Assembly (NCBI RefSeq): GCF_018812025.1
Contig: NC_063057.1
Coordinates: 21,437,138 to 21,501,137, forward strand
Source: Megalobrama amblycephala
Taxonomy: Eukaryota > Chordata > Actinopteri > Cypriniformes > Xenocyprididae
Direction of reading: 5' to 3'
Length of the DNA: 64,000 bases
In this document: positions 1 to 12,500 of the stretch, piece after piece
Layout: the number at the start of each line of letters is the position of its first letter
Numbering within the stretch: position 1 is the stretch's first letter
The notes under the pieces: model-generated
What the model was told of the DNA's origin: nothing
Seen by the model: only the letters and a program-made list of their open reading frames with translations
Database searches by the model: none
Program-made: the position numbers and the translations under genes

Positions 1-225
1 TGCATCTAAATGCAAGCACAGCTAACGTAATGCATATATATATATATATATATTTATTTTTTTCAATTAGTGCAATTCAACAAGCTTTTTATTTCAAAAA
101 CATTTGGCATTAATTTACTTCCATAAATACTCTGGATTTGAGAAAAATTGTATGGGATTAAGATCACGGACTGCAGCTTTAATGGCTCTGTGTGACTGGA
201 AGTGAATGGACTTGTACTAACTGAC

Positions 226-3200
226 CTGTCCATTGTTTACAGCGGCATGTTGGGCTGATGCAGTGAAGATCACCATGGTGACAAACTTGACCAGCTCTGT
301 CACAGTCTGAAGAGATGATGGTATTCCTGTGAAGAAGAATGAAAGGCTGTTTCTGTGAGGAACTCACACACACACACACACACACACAAATGAAATGGAG
401 AGTTGAGCCATAAACTATAAACTCTGTACATGCTGCCCTTAGGAGAGATAATTAGGAAGCATGGTGTTAGTTTTCACTACTACGCTGACGATACTCAGCT
501 CTATATTTCCTCGCGCCCTGGCGAAACCTACAAATTCACAAAACTAACAGAATGCATAGCTGACATTAAAAACTGGATGACAAGAAATTTCTTATTATTA
601 AATTCAGAAAAAACTGATATCCTAATCTTTGGACCAAAAACTTCCTCACGAAAAAACCTTGAATACTCTCTAACACTTGACGGGTGCTCCATTAAACCTT
701 CGTCCTCAGTTAGGAACCTGGGTGTGCTCTTTGATACCAATCTTTCATTTGAAAGTCATGTTTCTAGTATCTGTAAAACCGCCTTCTTCCATCTAAAAAA
801 TATATCTAAATTACGACATATGCTCTCAATGACAAATGCGGAACAGTTGGTTCATGCATTCATGACCTCAAGACTAGATTACTGTAACGCTCTACTGGGT
901 GGTTGTTCTGCTCGGCTTTTAAACAGACTACAGTTGGTCCAAAATGCGGCAGCTAGAGTTCTTACTAGAACCAGAAAGTATGACCATATTAGCCCAGTTC
1001 TGTCAACATTACATTGGCTCCCTATTAAACATCGTATAGACTTTAAAATCTTGCTACTTACTTATAAAGCTCTAAATGGTTTAGCTCCCCAATATCTAAG
1101 CGAGCTCTTGGTGCATTATAGTCCTTCACGTCTATTGCGATCTCAGAATTCAGGCCAGTTGATAATACCCAGAATATCAAAATCAACTGAAGGCGGCAGA
1201 TCCTTTTCCTATTTAGCACCTAAACTCTGGAACAATCTTCCTAGCATTGTTCGGGAAGCAGACACACTCTGTCAGTTTAAATCTAGACTAAAAACACATC
1301 TCTTTGCTCTTGCATACACATAACACATTATCAATACATTAACATTTTTCAAATCCGTTAAAGGATTGTTACGCTGCAATAATTAGGTCGGCCGGAACCG
1401 AGAACATTTCCTATAACACTAGATATACCTGTACATCAGAATAAGAATGGCATCTACGCTAATATCTGTCTCTCTGCTTATCCTGAGGTTTTCCGGGTGC
1501 TGGATCCAGGCCGTATCCAGATCAGATGGAGAACCTGTGTCTGGACCTGACTACAACGTAGCCCAGGAGACAATGGGCCTACAGATCCAGTTCTGGCTGC
1601 ATCTATAATTCAGATTTTTAATCTCCGTATCCGCTTACATATATTTATATATAATCTATTTTTAATCTCTATAATAAAAATGTATAATTCAGATTTTGAT
1701 CTCCATATCCATTTACATATATTATATATATCTTCCAAGGGGTTTTTTCCCTCCTAGGACTTTTTTCCCAGTGTTAGCACGCTGGGTTTTTCTCCTAGGG
1801 GGTTTTTTCCACCCCTGGGAGTCAGCCGACATTGGCTTAATGTAGCACCATCTTGTATATGTTACATATTACCACGCTTGCTTGTACAGCTTATTTTTAA
1901 CCATTTCTCTTTTTTCTGTGCTCCTAATATGTAAAGCTGCTTTGAAACAATTACAAATTGTAAAAAGCGCTATATAAATAAATTTGACTTGACTTAAACT
2001 ACTTTTGACTGTTGACCTGGTTCAGTTCTTTTCCATGAAACAGTGAATTACAGTGTGGTTTACAAAACAGGTTGTGCATTAAAGCAAATATTTCTATGCT
2101 ATGCTGTGCTAATACTGAGCTGAACACAAAAACAGAAAGGAAACCTTTGTTGGATTAAATGTCCTGATATGGCAACAGCTCCTTTGGAAATGCAAACTCA
2201 TTGGTCTAACCCATTTCATTTCCTTTAATCGCTGCCTATTCTAGCTTATGCCAATCTAAGCAATGTCTGAAACCTGTATTGTGAGCACTTCTTGTGTCTA
2301 TTTGCCTCTTCACGATTAATCACTTGTTGTATTCCTAACTTGTAAGTCACTTTGGATAATATCGTCTGATAAATGATAACAGACCTGAGCCATCTCTTCC
2401 CAGGAAGCCACTGGTGAATATCTCACTGATCCATCGCTGCAGCTCTGTGTCCTTCTGCACGTATGCATCACTTTGATAGTAGTGTGACAAGAGAGCCGCA
2501 ACAAACCTGTAAGCAACCTCACAGTCAGATGTTTTCGGGCTTTACATATTTTCAGCTTTACTTTTTTTGGTAGATTTGCTTTGCAATTATTTCTTAAGCT
2601 GGAATTTATTCAAAGCAATCTGCAACACAATACAGCATGTGCTTATTGACTATAAAACCCATGAACCTGTATAACTGACACTGTATTTGTTGAAATATGA
2701 ATCAGTGCACCAGGATGTATTAGTTCAGCCCTAAAAATCTGGATGTATTATGTAACACACACACATACACACACATAGTTAGAGAGTATAAAGCATAATG
2801 CCTATTAAAAACACTAGACTAAACTCCAATGGTAGTCATACTTGTTGATGATGTTCCACAGTTTCATCCCATCATCTCTGTAGTAGAAGTGGGGAACACT
2901 CTCCAGGCCTCTCTCAGAGATGTTCTCAGGAAGACAGAGGGTGCTGTAGGTCAGCGAGGCAGTAGCACGCTTCAGCAGCTTTACCAATGACTCTCCACCT
3001 ATTCCTGCATACTGCGAGTAGAATCATTAACGGAGAGACACATGACATAAAGTTAGGTGAAAGGCTGTAAACCAAGTACTGGAAACGCAAATCCCATAAT
3101 AATTTCCCCCAAAGTTAAAAAATAAATAAATAAATTTAGGAAAAGAGTAGATTGCTCAAGAAGTCAGTCATAACAGAAAACATTAAATATTTATTATGCA

Positions 3201-3541
3201 CTTTTACCAATCTTACAAGATATGTCTGCAGGTAGCTAGGATCATGAGGAGAAATTAGCTGAATACAACAAAAAGTGTATTGGATTATAATTGAAGATTG
3301 AACTTTTAGTGGCTATTAACCAATGTAATATGCATACCAGGGTAATGGCCCCATTCTCGGATATCAGCCGATTCCGGGCCAGGATGTTGATCTGGAGCGT
3401 GTATCGGATATGGGGAAAGAGGAGCTACAAATGAAAACGTAAGTAAGAGATTTGCATTCATCGGCTTCACATTCTTTGAAGATAAAAATATATGAATGAA
3501 TAAGGAATTTTAATTTCTTGTGTGTGAGTGTGTGCGCTATT

Positions 3542-3589
<48 letters not shown>

Positions 3590-6500
3590 TGTACCCCCAA
3601 TCCTTCTTTTGTAGGTGACTTAAAAAAAAGTTACAGGAAGATGAATGGGTTTGAGTGAGACATTAGTGAGCCTTCATCAGAGGTGTAAAAAGTACTCAAA
3701 AATGTTACTCAAGTGAAAGTACAAGTACTGAGTGAAAATTTTACTCAATTAAAAGTAAAAGTATCTGGCCAGAATCATACTCGAGTAAAAGTAAAAAAAG
3801 TACTACATTAAAATTGTACTTGAGTATTAAAAAAGTAAAAGTAACAGCAAGAATGAAAACTAGAGATTCTTGTTTAAGCTTTTAATCTCTAAAAACATGA
3901 AGTGAATGAACCACATACAAAGTTTTATCCTCCTTTAGAACTGTTTGTGTTTAATTGTATTTAATTATCAAACTATAAGACTACTACCTAATGCCAGTAT
4001 GCAACATGCTACTCAAAGTTGCAAAACCTTGGATTTAACTTGAGCAGAAGCTGATTTTCAAAACTGTGAGTGTCAAGCCTAGCTCTTTTGGGGCTAAAAA
4101 TCAATCCTGCAGTGCCTGAAACACTGGTGTCTGAAACACACTCTTTGTTATATTGCAGCCATTTGCTAAAATCATTTAAGTTCATTTTTTTCCTCATTAA
4201 TGTACACACAGCACCCCATATTGACAGAAAAACACAGAATTGTTGACATTTTTGCAGATTTATTAAAAAAGAAAAACTGAAATATCACATGGTCCTAAGT
4301 ATTCAGACCCTTTGCTCAGTATGTAGTACCCTTTTGATCTAATACAGCCATGAGTCTTTTTGGGAAAGATGCAACAAGTTTTTCACACCTGGATTTGGGG
4401 ATCCTCTGCCATTCCTCCTTGCAGATCATCTCCAGTTCTGTCAGGTTGGATGGTAAACGTTGGTGGACAGCCATTTTTAGGTCTCTCCAGAGATGCTCAA
4501 TTGGGTTTAAGTCAGGGCTCTGGCTGGGCCATTCAAGAACAGTCACAGAGTTGTTGTGAAGCCACTCCTTCGTTATTTTAGCTGTGGGCTTAGGGTCATT
4601 GTCTTGTTGGAAGGTAAACCTTCGGCCCAGTCTGAGGTCCTGAGCACTCTGGAGAAGGTTTTCGTCCAGGATATCCCTGTACTTGGCCGCATTCATCTTT
4701 CCCTCGATTGCAACCAGTCGTCCTGTCCCTGCAGCAGAAAAACACCCCCACAGCATGATGCTGCCACCACCATGCTTCACTGTTGGGACTGTATTGGACA
4801 GGTGATGAGCAGTGCCTGGTTTTCTCCACACATACCGCTTAGAATTAAGGCCAAAAAGTTCTATCTTGGTCTCATCAGACCACAGAATCTTATTTCTCAC
4901 CATCTTGGAGTCCTTCAGGTGTTTTTTAGCAAACTCCATGCAGGCTTTCATGTGTCTTGCACTGAGGAGAGGCTTCCATCGGGCCACTCTGCCATAAAGC
5001 CCCGACTGGTGGAGGGCTGCAGTGATGGTTGACTTTCTACAACTTTCTCCCATCTCCCGACTGCATCTCTGGAGCTCAGCCACAGTGATCATTGGGTTCT
5101 TCTTTACCTCTCTCACCAAGGCTCTTCTCCCCCGAAAGCTCTGTTTGGCCGGACGGCCAGCTCTAGGAAGGGTTCTGGTGGTCCCAAACGTCTTCCATTT
5201 AAGGATTATGGAGGCCACTGTGCTCTTAGGAACCTTAAGTGCAGCAGAATTTTTTTTTGTAACCTTGGCCAGATCTGTGCCTTGCCACAATTCTGTCTCT
5301 GAGCTCTTCAGGCAGTTTCTTTGACCTCATGATTCTCATTTGCTCTGACATGCACTGTGAGCTGTAAGGTCTTATATAGACAGGTGTGTGGCTTTCCTAA
5401 TCAAGTCCAATCAGTATAATCAAACACAGCTGGACTCAAATGAAGGTGTAGAACCATCTCAAGGATGATCAGAAGAAATGGACAGCACCTGAGTTAAATA
5501 TATGAGTGTCACAGCAAAGGGTCTGAATACTTAGGACCATGTGATATTTCAGTTTTTCTTTTTTTAATAAATCTGCAAAAATGTCAACAATTCTGTGTTT
5601 TTCTGTCAATACGGGGTGCTATGTGTACAAACAAAGAGTGAAAAATTTAAGGGTGTCTGAATACTTTCCGTACCCACTGTAATTTCCAGGTCAACAAAGA
5701 GCTTAGAACCCAAGAGGCGACACTCTGATACTTTTTAGGCAACAGTCACTAGATGGCGCTCTGGTAACGCGGCCACCATTCTGGGGTGAAAATACTAACT
5801 GGAGCATTGAATCCTTCACATCTTATGCACCCAAAATCGCTGAATTTCACTGCCAAACCAGAAGCACAGTAGAACAGTTTTTTAAATTAAGTCACCAGTA
5901 AATTGTATGATCCTACAGTAAATGTTGTATTGTCTTATATACGTTTTATTTTACCAGTTGTGGAATCCAACCATTCATCCATCTGAGGTAACGTAGTTAG
6001 CCTACTTTATTGAGCATTTTCATTTTATGAAACTTTACACATTTTTTAATAGTAAATTAATAATTAATTAATTTAAGATCATCATGTTTGCAGCGAACAA
6101 TATATTTCAGACCTAGTGGAGTAATAATAATAATATCTAGATCTGAACTGAAATAAGCTATATTGTACGTTTTAATGGATCACGCTACAAACACAATGAT
6201 CTTATGATCTGCTGTGTCCATTATCGCATAATTCCCACTTTTGGACACTTTTGCTTCAATGGACATTAGACAACACTGCAAAATCAAGCTGTTATATTCA
6301 TATATTTATTGTCCAACATTCCCAATTTTTCTGATGCATGTCATAATTTCAATTTCATATGTCGGTATTAATTCAGTGTTTATAAGTCTAATACTAATAC
6401 TAGATCTTTTAAAGAGTTTTAACCCAAACTGACTGAGAGCAAAAAGTTTTTGTGAAAAAGTTTTTTTTTTTTTTTTTTTTTAACAAAGCAGCTGATATTG

Positions 6501-9500
6501 CCATAGAAACTAGTGGACTGCCAAGTCGCCTTCACCCCAAAATGGCAGAAATACAAGGCCGCTGCTGGCGCAGGTGTTGCAATGGAACATTCTGCTGAGT
6601 GTTGCTTCTTGTTAGTGTATATTCTTTGAGGTCAAGGTGCTGTGCATTGTGGTAATTGATGCAACATGACGTCACTTCCAAAGGACCAATGAACATGTCT
6701 GACCAATTTCATGGAATGTGAAAATGAATCTCATTGAATAAATAACCATTAAATTAAACTGGTCATCAGCGCAATTCAATTGGTTTGGTAATAGCAAAAG
6801 AAAATAGAATGAAGTGATCTCCAAAAAATAAGTACTTTTTGACTGTAAATAAAATTGTAAGGAGTAAAAAGTACTTTTTTTTCTCAAAAAATGTAATCAA
6901 GTAAAAGTAAAAGTATTGATTTTTAAATGTACTCAAGTAAAGTAAAAATCCCCAAAAATAATACTTAAGTACAGTAATCAAGTAAAATTACTCAAGTACT
7001 TTACACCTCTGGCCTTCATGTACCTAATCAGGGCTCTACAGTAACATTTTCTTTAGGAGCATTTTTTGATCAAAACCAGACATTAACTTTCCCATTACAG
7101 GGCGATATTTGCCCCTTTAAATTAATTTCCTGGGGCATTTGTACCATTATAAGAGCAATTTTTCTAATCTTATTAAATGTATGCATCATATTTAATCAAT
7201 TTCTTAAAGTTTTAAAATGTTAAACAATGAATTCAATTACAACAAGAAGACCCAATCAGACTGTTAACAATCAAAAGAAATCATCAAATAATCCATCTTT
7301 GCACTGCAGAAGTGGTATTATTTAGACATTTACATAGACTGCTTAATGCAGCTCATTGGTAAATAATGTTGCATGAATGGTTTTAAATATATTTTTTTGA
7401 ATTTAGAAAAAATATTGAACGTTTAAAGATTCTAAGTAAAAACAATCTATGTAAAGTGTAAATTAAATGTAAATATGAAAATAAAACCGCCAGTAGGTGG
7501 CGGTAAATCTTAATGTGCGAGTCATTTATTCAGTCATTCAAAACGCAGATTAATTCAGGAATCACCGTCGCTTGGAGACGCGCAACAGTTCTGGTATGTC
7601 TGTGTTGAAACTATTTTCATGAAATCGAGCAAAAATTGTTTATTGGACTCCAGTCAGATCAGTAAGTATCACATTTGCAATCATGCCATCTCTCAGAGAA
7701 ACAGGAGTATATTCGTGTTATAGTACTTAACTTACAGATATTAGGCTTGCTGAGATCGACAGCGTTACGGTGTTCAGCAGTAATACCGGTTATATCACTT
7801 GCCCACCATGACCGCGACATCGCCCCCTCTGACGTTTTATTTTTTATAGTAATAATGATCATTTAGTAAAACAGATGCTACAGTTAAAACGGAGTGCATC
7901 TGCTCAATTCAGGAGTCAGATTTCACCTCACGCCCATTTCGCCTCACTTTTCTGAATGACAAGACGATGGATGAAAATTTGGTTGACAAGCGAAATGTAA
8001 AAGCCCATATTTTGTTGTTGTGTTTTTCATTAAGAATAATAATGAACCCATCCACCATTCAAGCAATTCTTGCCTCTGAATTGCATCTACTTCAAAAGTG
8101 AAAGTAAAATGCGCAGGGGCATTCATTACTTTTTTTTAAATCGATTTTTGGAGGCATTTTAATTTGACCGTGATTAAGATGATCCACATGTAGTTTTTAC
8201 AATTAATTTGGCTGTAAAGAAACAGCAGCATAAGACGGTCTGTAAGTGCGTGTGGCTGCGTCACACCGGTTGCACCTTGTAAACAATCTTTGGAGTGTAA
8301 TGTTTGTCCGGACCGCACGTCTTTTACGCTTGTTCTGCTCTGCTGACTGAAGCAAAGTCTTTGAATTAAGGCATGAAAAGCAGCCGATTGCAGTACGAAA
8401 CATAACTGTTGTTCAGTATAGATGCATATTGGGAGTTGTACTTTTTATTCCGATTGTAGATCTATTCACGAGTATTGATCGGTTCACTCGCACCAGTGTG
8501 CCTAAATACAGTTGCACGCAGTTGCTTTCAGGAGCAATTGCGAGTGAAATGGGTGCACTGTAGAGCCCTGCTAATGCTCTGTGTGGTCAGTGTCCTCAGA
8601 CTATAGAGGAGTCAGTCACGCTCTCCAAAAGGCAAATCGTGAAGGGGAGGCTTTTCACAAAGCAACATCTCTGAGACCACAGACTACAACTGCAAAAACT
8701 CCCCTACCGTCAAATACATACATTATTTAACTCGCTGTCAAGCTCTCTCTCTGTGGATGAGGCTGGAACATGCCCCTGTTTTCCTCAGAGCCCAAACCAA
8801 CTCATGTGTGACAGATTCAATACCTTGTAGAGAGGGTGTGGAGAGGGAAGATTGCGCAATGTCGCCACGGTGAACACTTCTGCCAGCAGGTGAGTTCTCA
8901 GCAGGTGAAAGTTGACCTCGTGAACTCCAAACTCTGCACTTCGGACGAAGATCTTGGCCAGTGTCCAGTCAGCCTTTGAATCCGTTGGGAGGAAGATGGG
9001 ATTCTCTTTGCTGGGCTCTTGCTTTAACTGTGCAGATTACATTTGAACATGCGTGAAAATTGTACAAATGGTTCCTGAGGGAATCTAGATTATGATTTTT
9101 CCCTTTTTCAAGAAAATGATAAACGATTTCCATGGCATTGTCATAATTACTCAATGAAGAAATTGACATCCTAAAACAAGAGGTTTATTTAATGTTTAAT
9201 TATTCAGACAATTGTGCCTACTCATCATTTGTACATTACATTTCACCTTTCCTTTGTTTCTTTTTAATAATTAGATTGTTTACCTCATCTTTAAAGATTT
9301 ATTCATCTGTATTTAATGTATGACATTTGGCGCCCAGGTATCCCCAGGGCCTCTTTCGATCAAAGCACATCAGCGTCACCCTGTATGGGATTTCGCTTCT
9401 TGAGCGTTTCAATCCCACCACGGCCGCGTCAGTTTTAAAGCTGGTACACGCCAATGGTTCAATTGGTTCAATGGTTTCATTTCTTCAATTTGTCCTAGAC

Positions 9501-12500
9501 AGCTGAGGCTGTTGGAAATCCTTTTCATTGCACTTAAGCATTCCCAGGTTAAAATGCTTGAAGACTTTTAAGTGCTATCATCTCCAGTAGACTTCTGTCC
9601 CTAGTCGAGCCGTCTTCAAGCATGGATTTGAAGAACTCCAAGAGGTGTCCGCCGCCATGCGGACGGTGCATTCACCGCGCCGACCCTCATCTCCTGTGTG
9701 TGTTCTGTCTGGGGACGGAGCAGAGCATGTGAGTGAAGCGGAGCGGTGTGACGATATTCTGTTCTATGCCAGCGCGCTCCGTGTACTCACCGGTAAAATG
9801 ATGTTTGCTCAAATCCCGCTGCAACATTATATTTCTATGTACTGTACTATACGTGTTGTAGCCTTTGTTGATGTTTTAAGGCATGTGGGCATTTACCATT
9901 TTTTATAGATGGCCTCAGCACATTACAGTAGCCTATGAATAATGCTTTCTGCATGTGGGTGTGATTACATTAGTGAAGTTCACAATGTAATTTCGGGAGG
10001 AGTGAACCCATCTAATCTTTCAATTAGTGAATCTCAAACATAATCTCAAGAGGAGGGAACCCTAATCTTTCAATTACATCCAGAGCATATAAGCAGCTAC
10101 CCACCCTGCTCTGGCATCAGTTGTTTCGATATCCCTCCACCTCCCCAACTCCACCACATAAATTAAGCATCTCATCTATCGTACTCCTCTTCCATGCACT
10201 AGTAGTCCCTGGGGGGTATATCCAAGCTCGAGTTGAAGCTGCTTCCTCGAGCCCCTCCACAGCGGACAGCAAGCCAAATACGCTTAACCTTATTAGCTTA
10301 AAGATTTTATGAGGAAACGAACTCGTGAAACATTATTAGCTGCAGCCAGGAAAAACTGTGCATCTCTTTAGTTTCAAACAGATTACATTGCAGGGGAATA
10401 TTTGTTTTAAATGTGAATTGTTTTATTTAAAAATAAACATTTAAAGTTTTCTTTAGACATATGTTTCCTGTTTTTGTGATATGTATTCACTGAGTTTCAA
10501 TTCATTTTTAGAAGTGTTTCACAGAGAAAGAGACAGCAGAAAGTGCACCCCGTTTATTTTCTTTACTTAACAAAAGCGGCCATTTTAGCATGTCCTGTAG
10601 GTCAGGGTGGAGTTACTCCAGGTTCACATTCGCTGGCTACGTGATTTCTCAAAGGTGGTCGTCGATTACAGCCTCCTCCCTCCGTTACAGTCCCTCTATG
10701 GGACCTTACTCTGGTGCTCAGAGCAATGACCGCAGTTGCCTTTTGAGCCATTAGATGAGGTCAGCCTTAAAATGATCTCATTAAAAACCGCCCTCTCCCT
10801 GGCTATAATCTTGGTCTAGTGTGTCAGAGATCTGACCGTTCCATCTGTGAATCTGAACTGTTTACAGATTGCAGAAGGGGATTCTAAAGGTAATCTTTCA
10901 TCCCAATCTGTTTTATTAACATAAAGTCTTCATACCTGACTTTAGATCTAGAATTATTGAACTGCCTGCACTAACAACATTTACCCCTCAGAGGGAGTAG
11001 CGGCTCCATGCTTTGTGCCCAGTGAACACTCCTGTGGCTTGTTCTGTATTGTCTGTATCTTGGCCTTAAGCTTAGTGGGCTTTGACTTTACAGGTAGATG
11101 TTGGTCTGCCATGGCACTGCTGCCTGACACACCTCCAGGCTGCCCAGGACCTGGCCGTGTCTCCACCTGTAACGCTACTGGGAGAGCAGCTTCCTTCCTG
11201 GCACTTCCAGGTGCAGATTAAGGGGGCAGGGGAGTGTGTCGTATGGTTCTGATTAGGAAGCTTAGCCTTGCTTGTGGCATCTTCCACAGATCCGCCTTAC
11301 TGATGGTACGGCTGATGACACCTTCCCAAGTTGTCCATCCCCCTTGGTGTCCCTGAGACACAGCCTTGATGCTGTAGTGCTCGTTCTCCATCCTCACCAC
11401 CTCGGGCATATATCGGGATCGTGCTTGTACTGAGGCGCTGTGCTAGAAATCTCCCATACAGGTTGACATCAAAGTGCTTCGAACGATCTCTGAGGGAGAA
11501 CACAAGATGTTCCCTTCATCTGCCTCAGTGCTCACACTTGTTGAAGTGCAGGAAAGAGGCAGAACCAGTGGCGTGTACCGGCTTTAAAGCCGGCTGAAAT
11601 GGCAGAGAGCTACTACACAGCAGGGTTAGAATTGGCTTCAGCTAGGACATGATCAAGGAGCAATATCTCATACAGGGTGACATCTCGTGTTCTCCCTCTG
11701 AGAACCGAGGTTATTTATATAACCCATGTATTTCTGCACTTCAAATGCAAGATACTCACCTGAATGGCGATAGGCAGCATCATGCCATGAGGGTTACAGT
11801 ACAGCAGGACCAGGGGAGCTGTGAGATACTGCTGCCTGCCAACGACTACATTTCCCACCAGCCCGTCCAACATCTTATAGTCAGACAGGAAGATGTTCCC
11901 TTTCTGGTTGGGGTGGTAGATCACACCAAATAATGAAGAAACACAGAACATTAGACAAAACCAATGCAAACCAGACCCAGTAATTCCAAATCATGCCAGT
12001 AGCGAGTAGTGTACCTTCATCTCCTGCTTCAAGCTGCTCCCTCTTAGGGAGTCTTTGACCATGTCGTCTGTGACGGGGAAATTCTCAGGCAGCTTTGAGC
12101 AGCGCTGGATCAACATTGGATTGAGGCCATTCAGAAACTGGTAGCCAAAGAACTCGTCCTCATCCCAGTGCTCCTGAACGTATTCTGCAAAGCATGCTAT
12201 GTCAGAACATATGCTACTGTGCAGACAGTACTTTATTTGCAATACAGTCATTTTGAGCAGTTCATTTGTTTAAGAGGAGTACCAATGGTTTTCCCTGTGT
12301 TTTCACAAAAAATTCCTTCCAGCTGGCTGATGCTTTCCCACGATTCCCTGCTGTCAGCTAATCCAGTTAGCTTTAGAGCAACTATCCTACGCACACAGAA
12401 TACACAGGTACAAACATTATTACTGGAACTGACCTTGATATACCACCTGTGATCCATCCTAGTTAGTTGTGAGCATCTTTGTAGTTACTATTAGATATTA

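Larger units (their letters stand above)
226..3424 (-). other. Lipoxygenase exons 9-12 (substrate pocket, third and fourth iron ligands)
   Basis: Exon 9 (3338-3424) reads [20 protein letters not shown]. The Ala407 in NILAR aligns with Ala410 of ALOX5, the Coffa-Brash stereocontrol position. Exon 10 (2842-3011) has [18 protein letters not shown] and [12 protein letters not shown]. Exon 11 (2385-2506) has [19 protein letters not shown]. Exon 12 (226-326) ends [11 protein letters not shown] before a GTCAGT donor. The AVN triplet puts Asn where ALOX5 has Asn554, unlike ALOX15, which has His. Bases 1-225 are intron 12 and show only a TA run. Intron 11 hosts an L2 LINE. Confidence 0.93.
3678..7011. 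mobile_element. Non-autonomous hAT-type element with 8-bp target duplication, interrupted by Tc1
   Basis: The ends are inverted: CAGAGGTGTAAAAAGTACTC on the left and the complement of CAGAGGTGTAAAGTACTTG on the right. Both subterminal regions are full of AAGTA/ACTCAAGTA repeats. The flanks carry a perfect 8-bp duplication GCCTTCAT at 3670-3677 and 7012-7019, the hAT signature. A Tc1 copy occupies 4139-5679. No hAT transposase is recognisable; the rest is AT-rich filler including a poly-T run near 6462-6481. Confidence 0.85.
8824..12386 (-). other. Lipoxygenase exons 5-8 (catalytic core with first two iron ligands)
   Basis: Exon 5 (12283-12386) reads [18 protein letters not shown]; exon 6 (12015-12184) holds [19 protein letters not shown], a hallmark of animal lipoxygenases; exon 7 (11760-11903) holds [14 protein letters not shown] and [12 protein letters not shown]; exon 8 (8824-9027) holds [20 protein letters not shown]. 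His364 and His369 in exon 8 match the first two iron-binding histidines of ALOX5 (367 and 372). Intron 7 (9028-11759) contains decayed retroelement sequence and a small TIR element next to exon 7. Confidence 0.92.

Noticed and set aside
1600..1800. TCCTAGGGGG and CCCTCCTAGG blocks as a structured RNA gene
   Set aside because: The same blocks occur in the second L2 copy at 23620-23705, so they belong to the LINE 3' region.
4350..5324. Plus-strand open frames opposite the Tc1 transposase
   Set aside because: They are antisense shadows of a transposase whose motifs are on the minus strand.
5716..6575. Weak inverted similarity (GCGGCC...CCATTCTGGGGTGAA) inside the hAT element
   Set aside because: Too short and diverged to claim a separate nested transposon without alignment.
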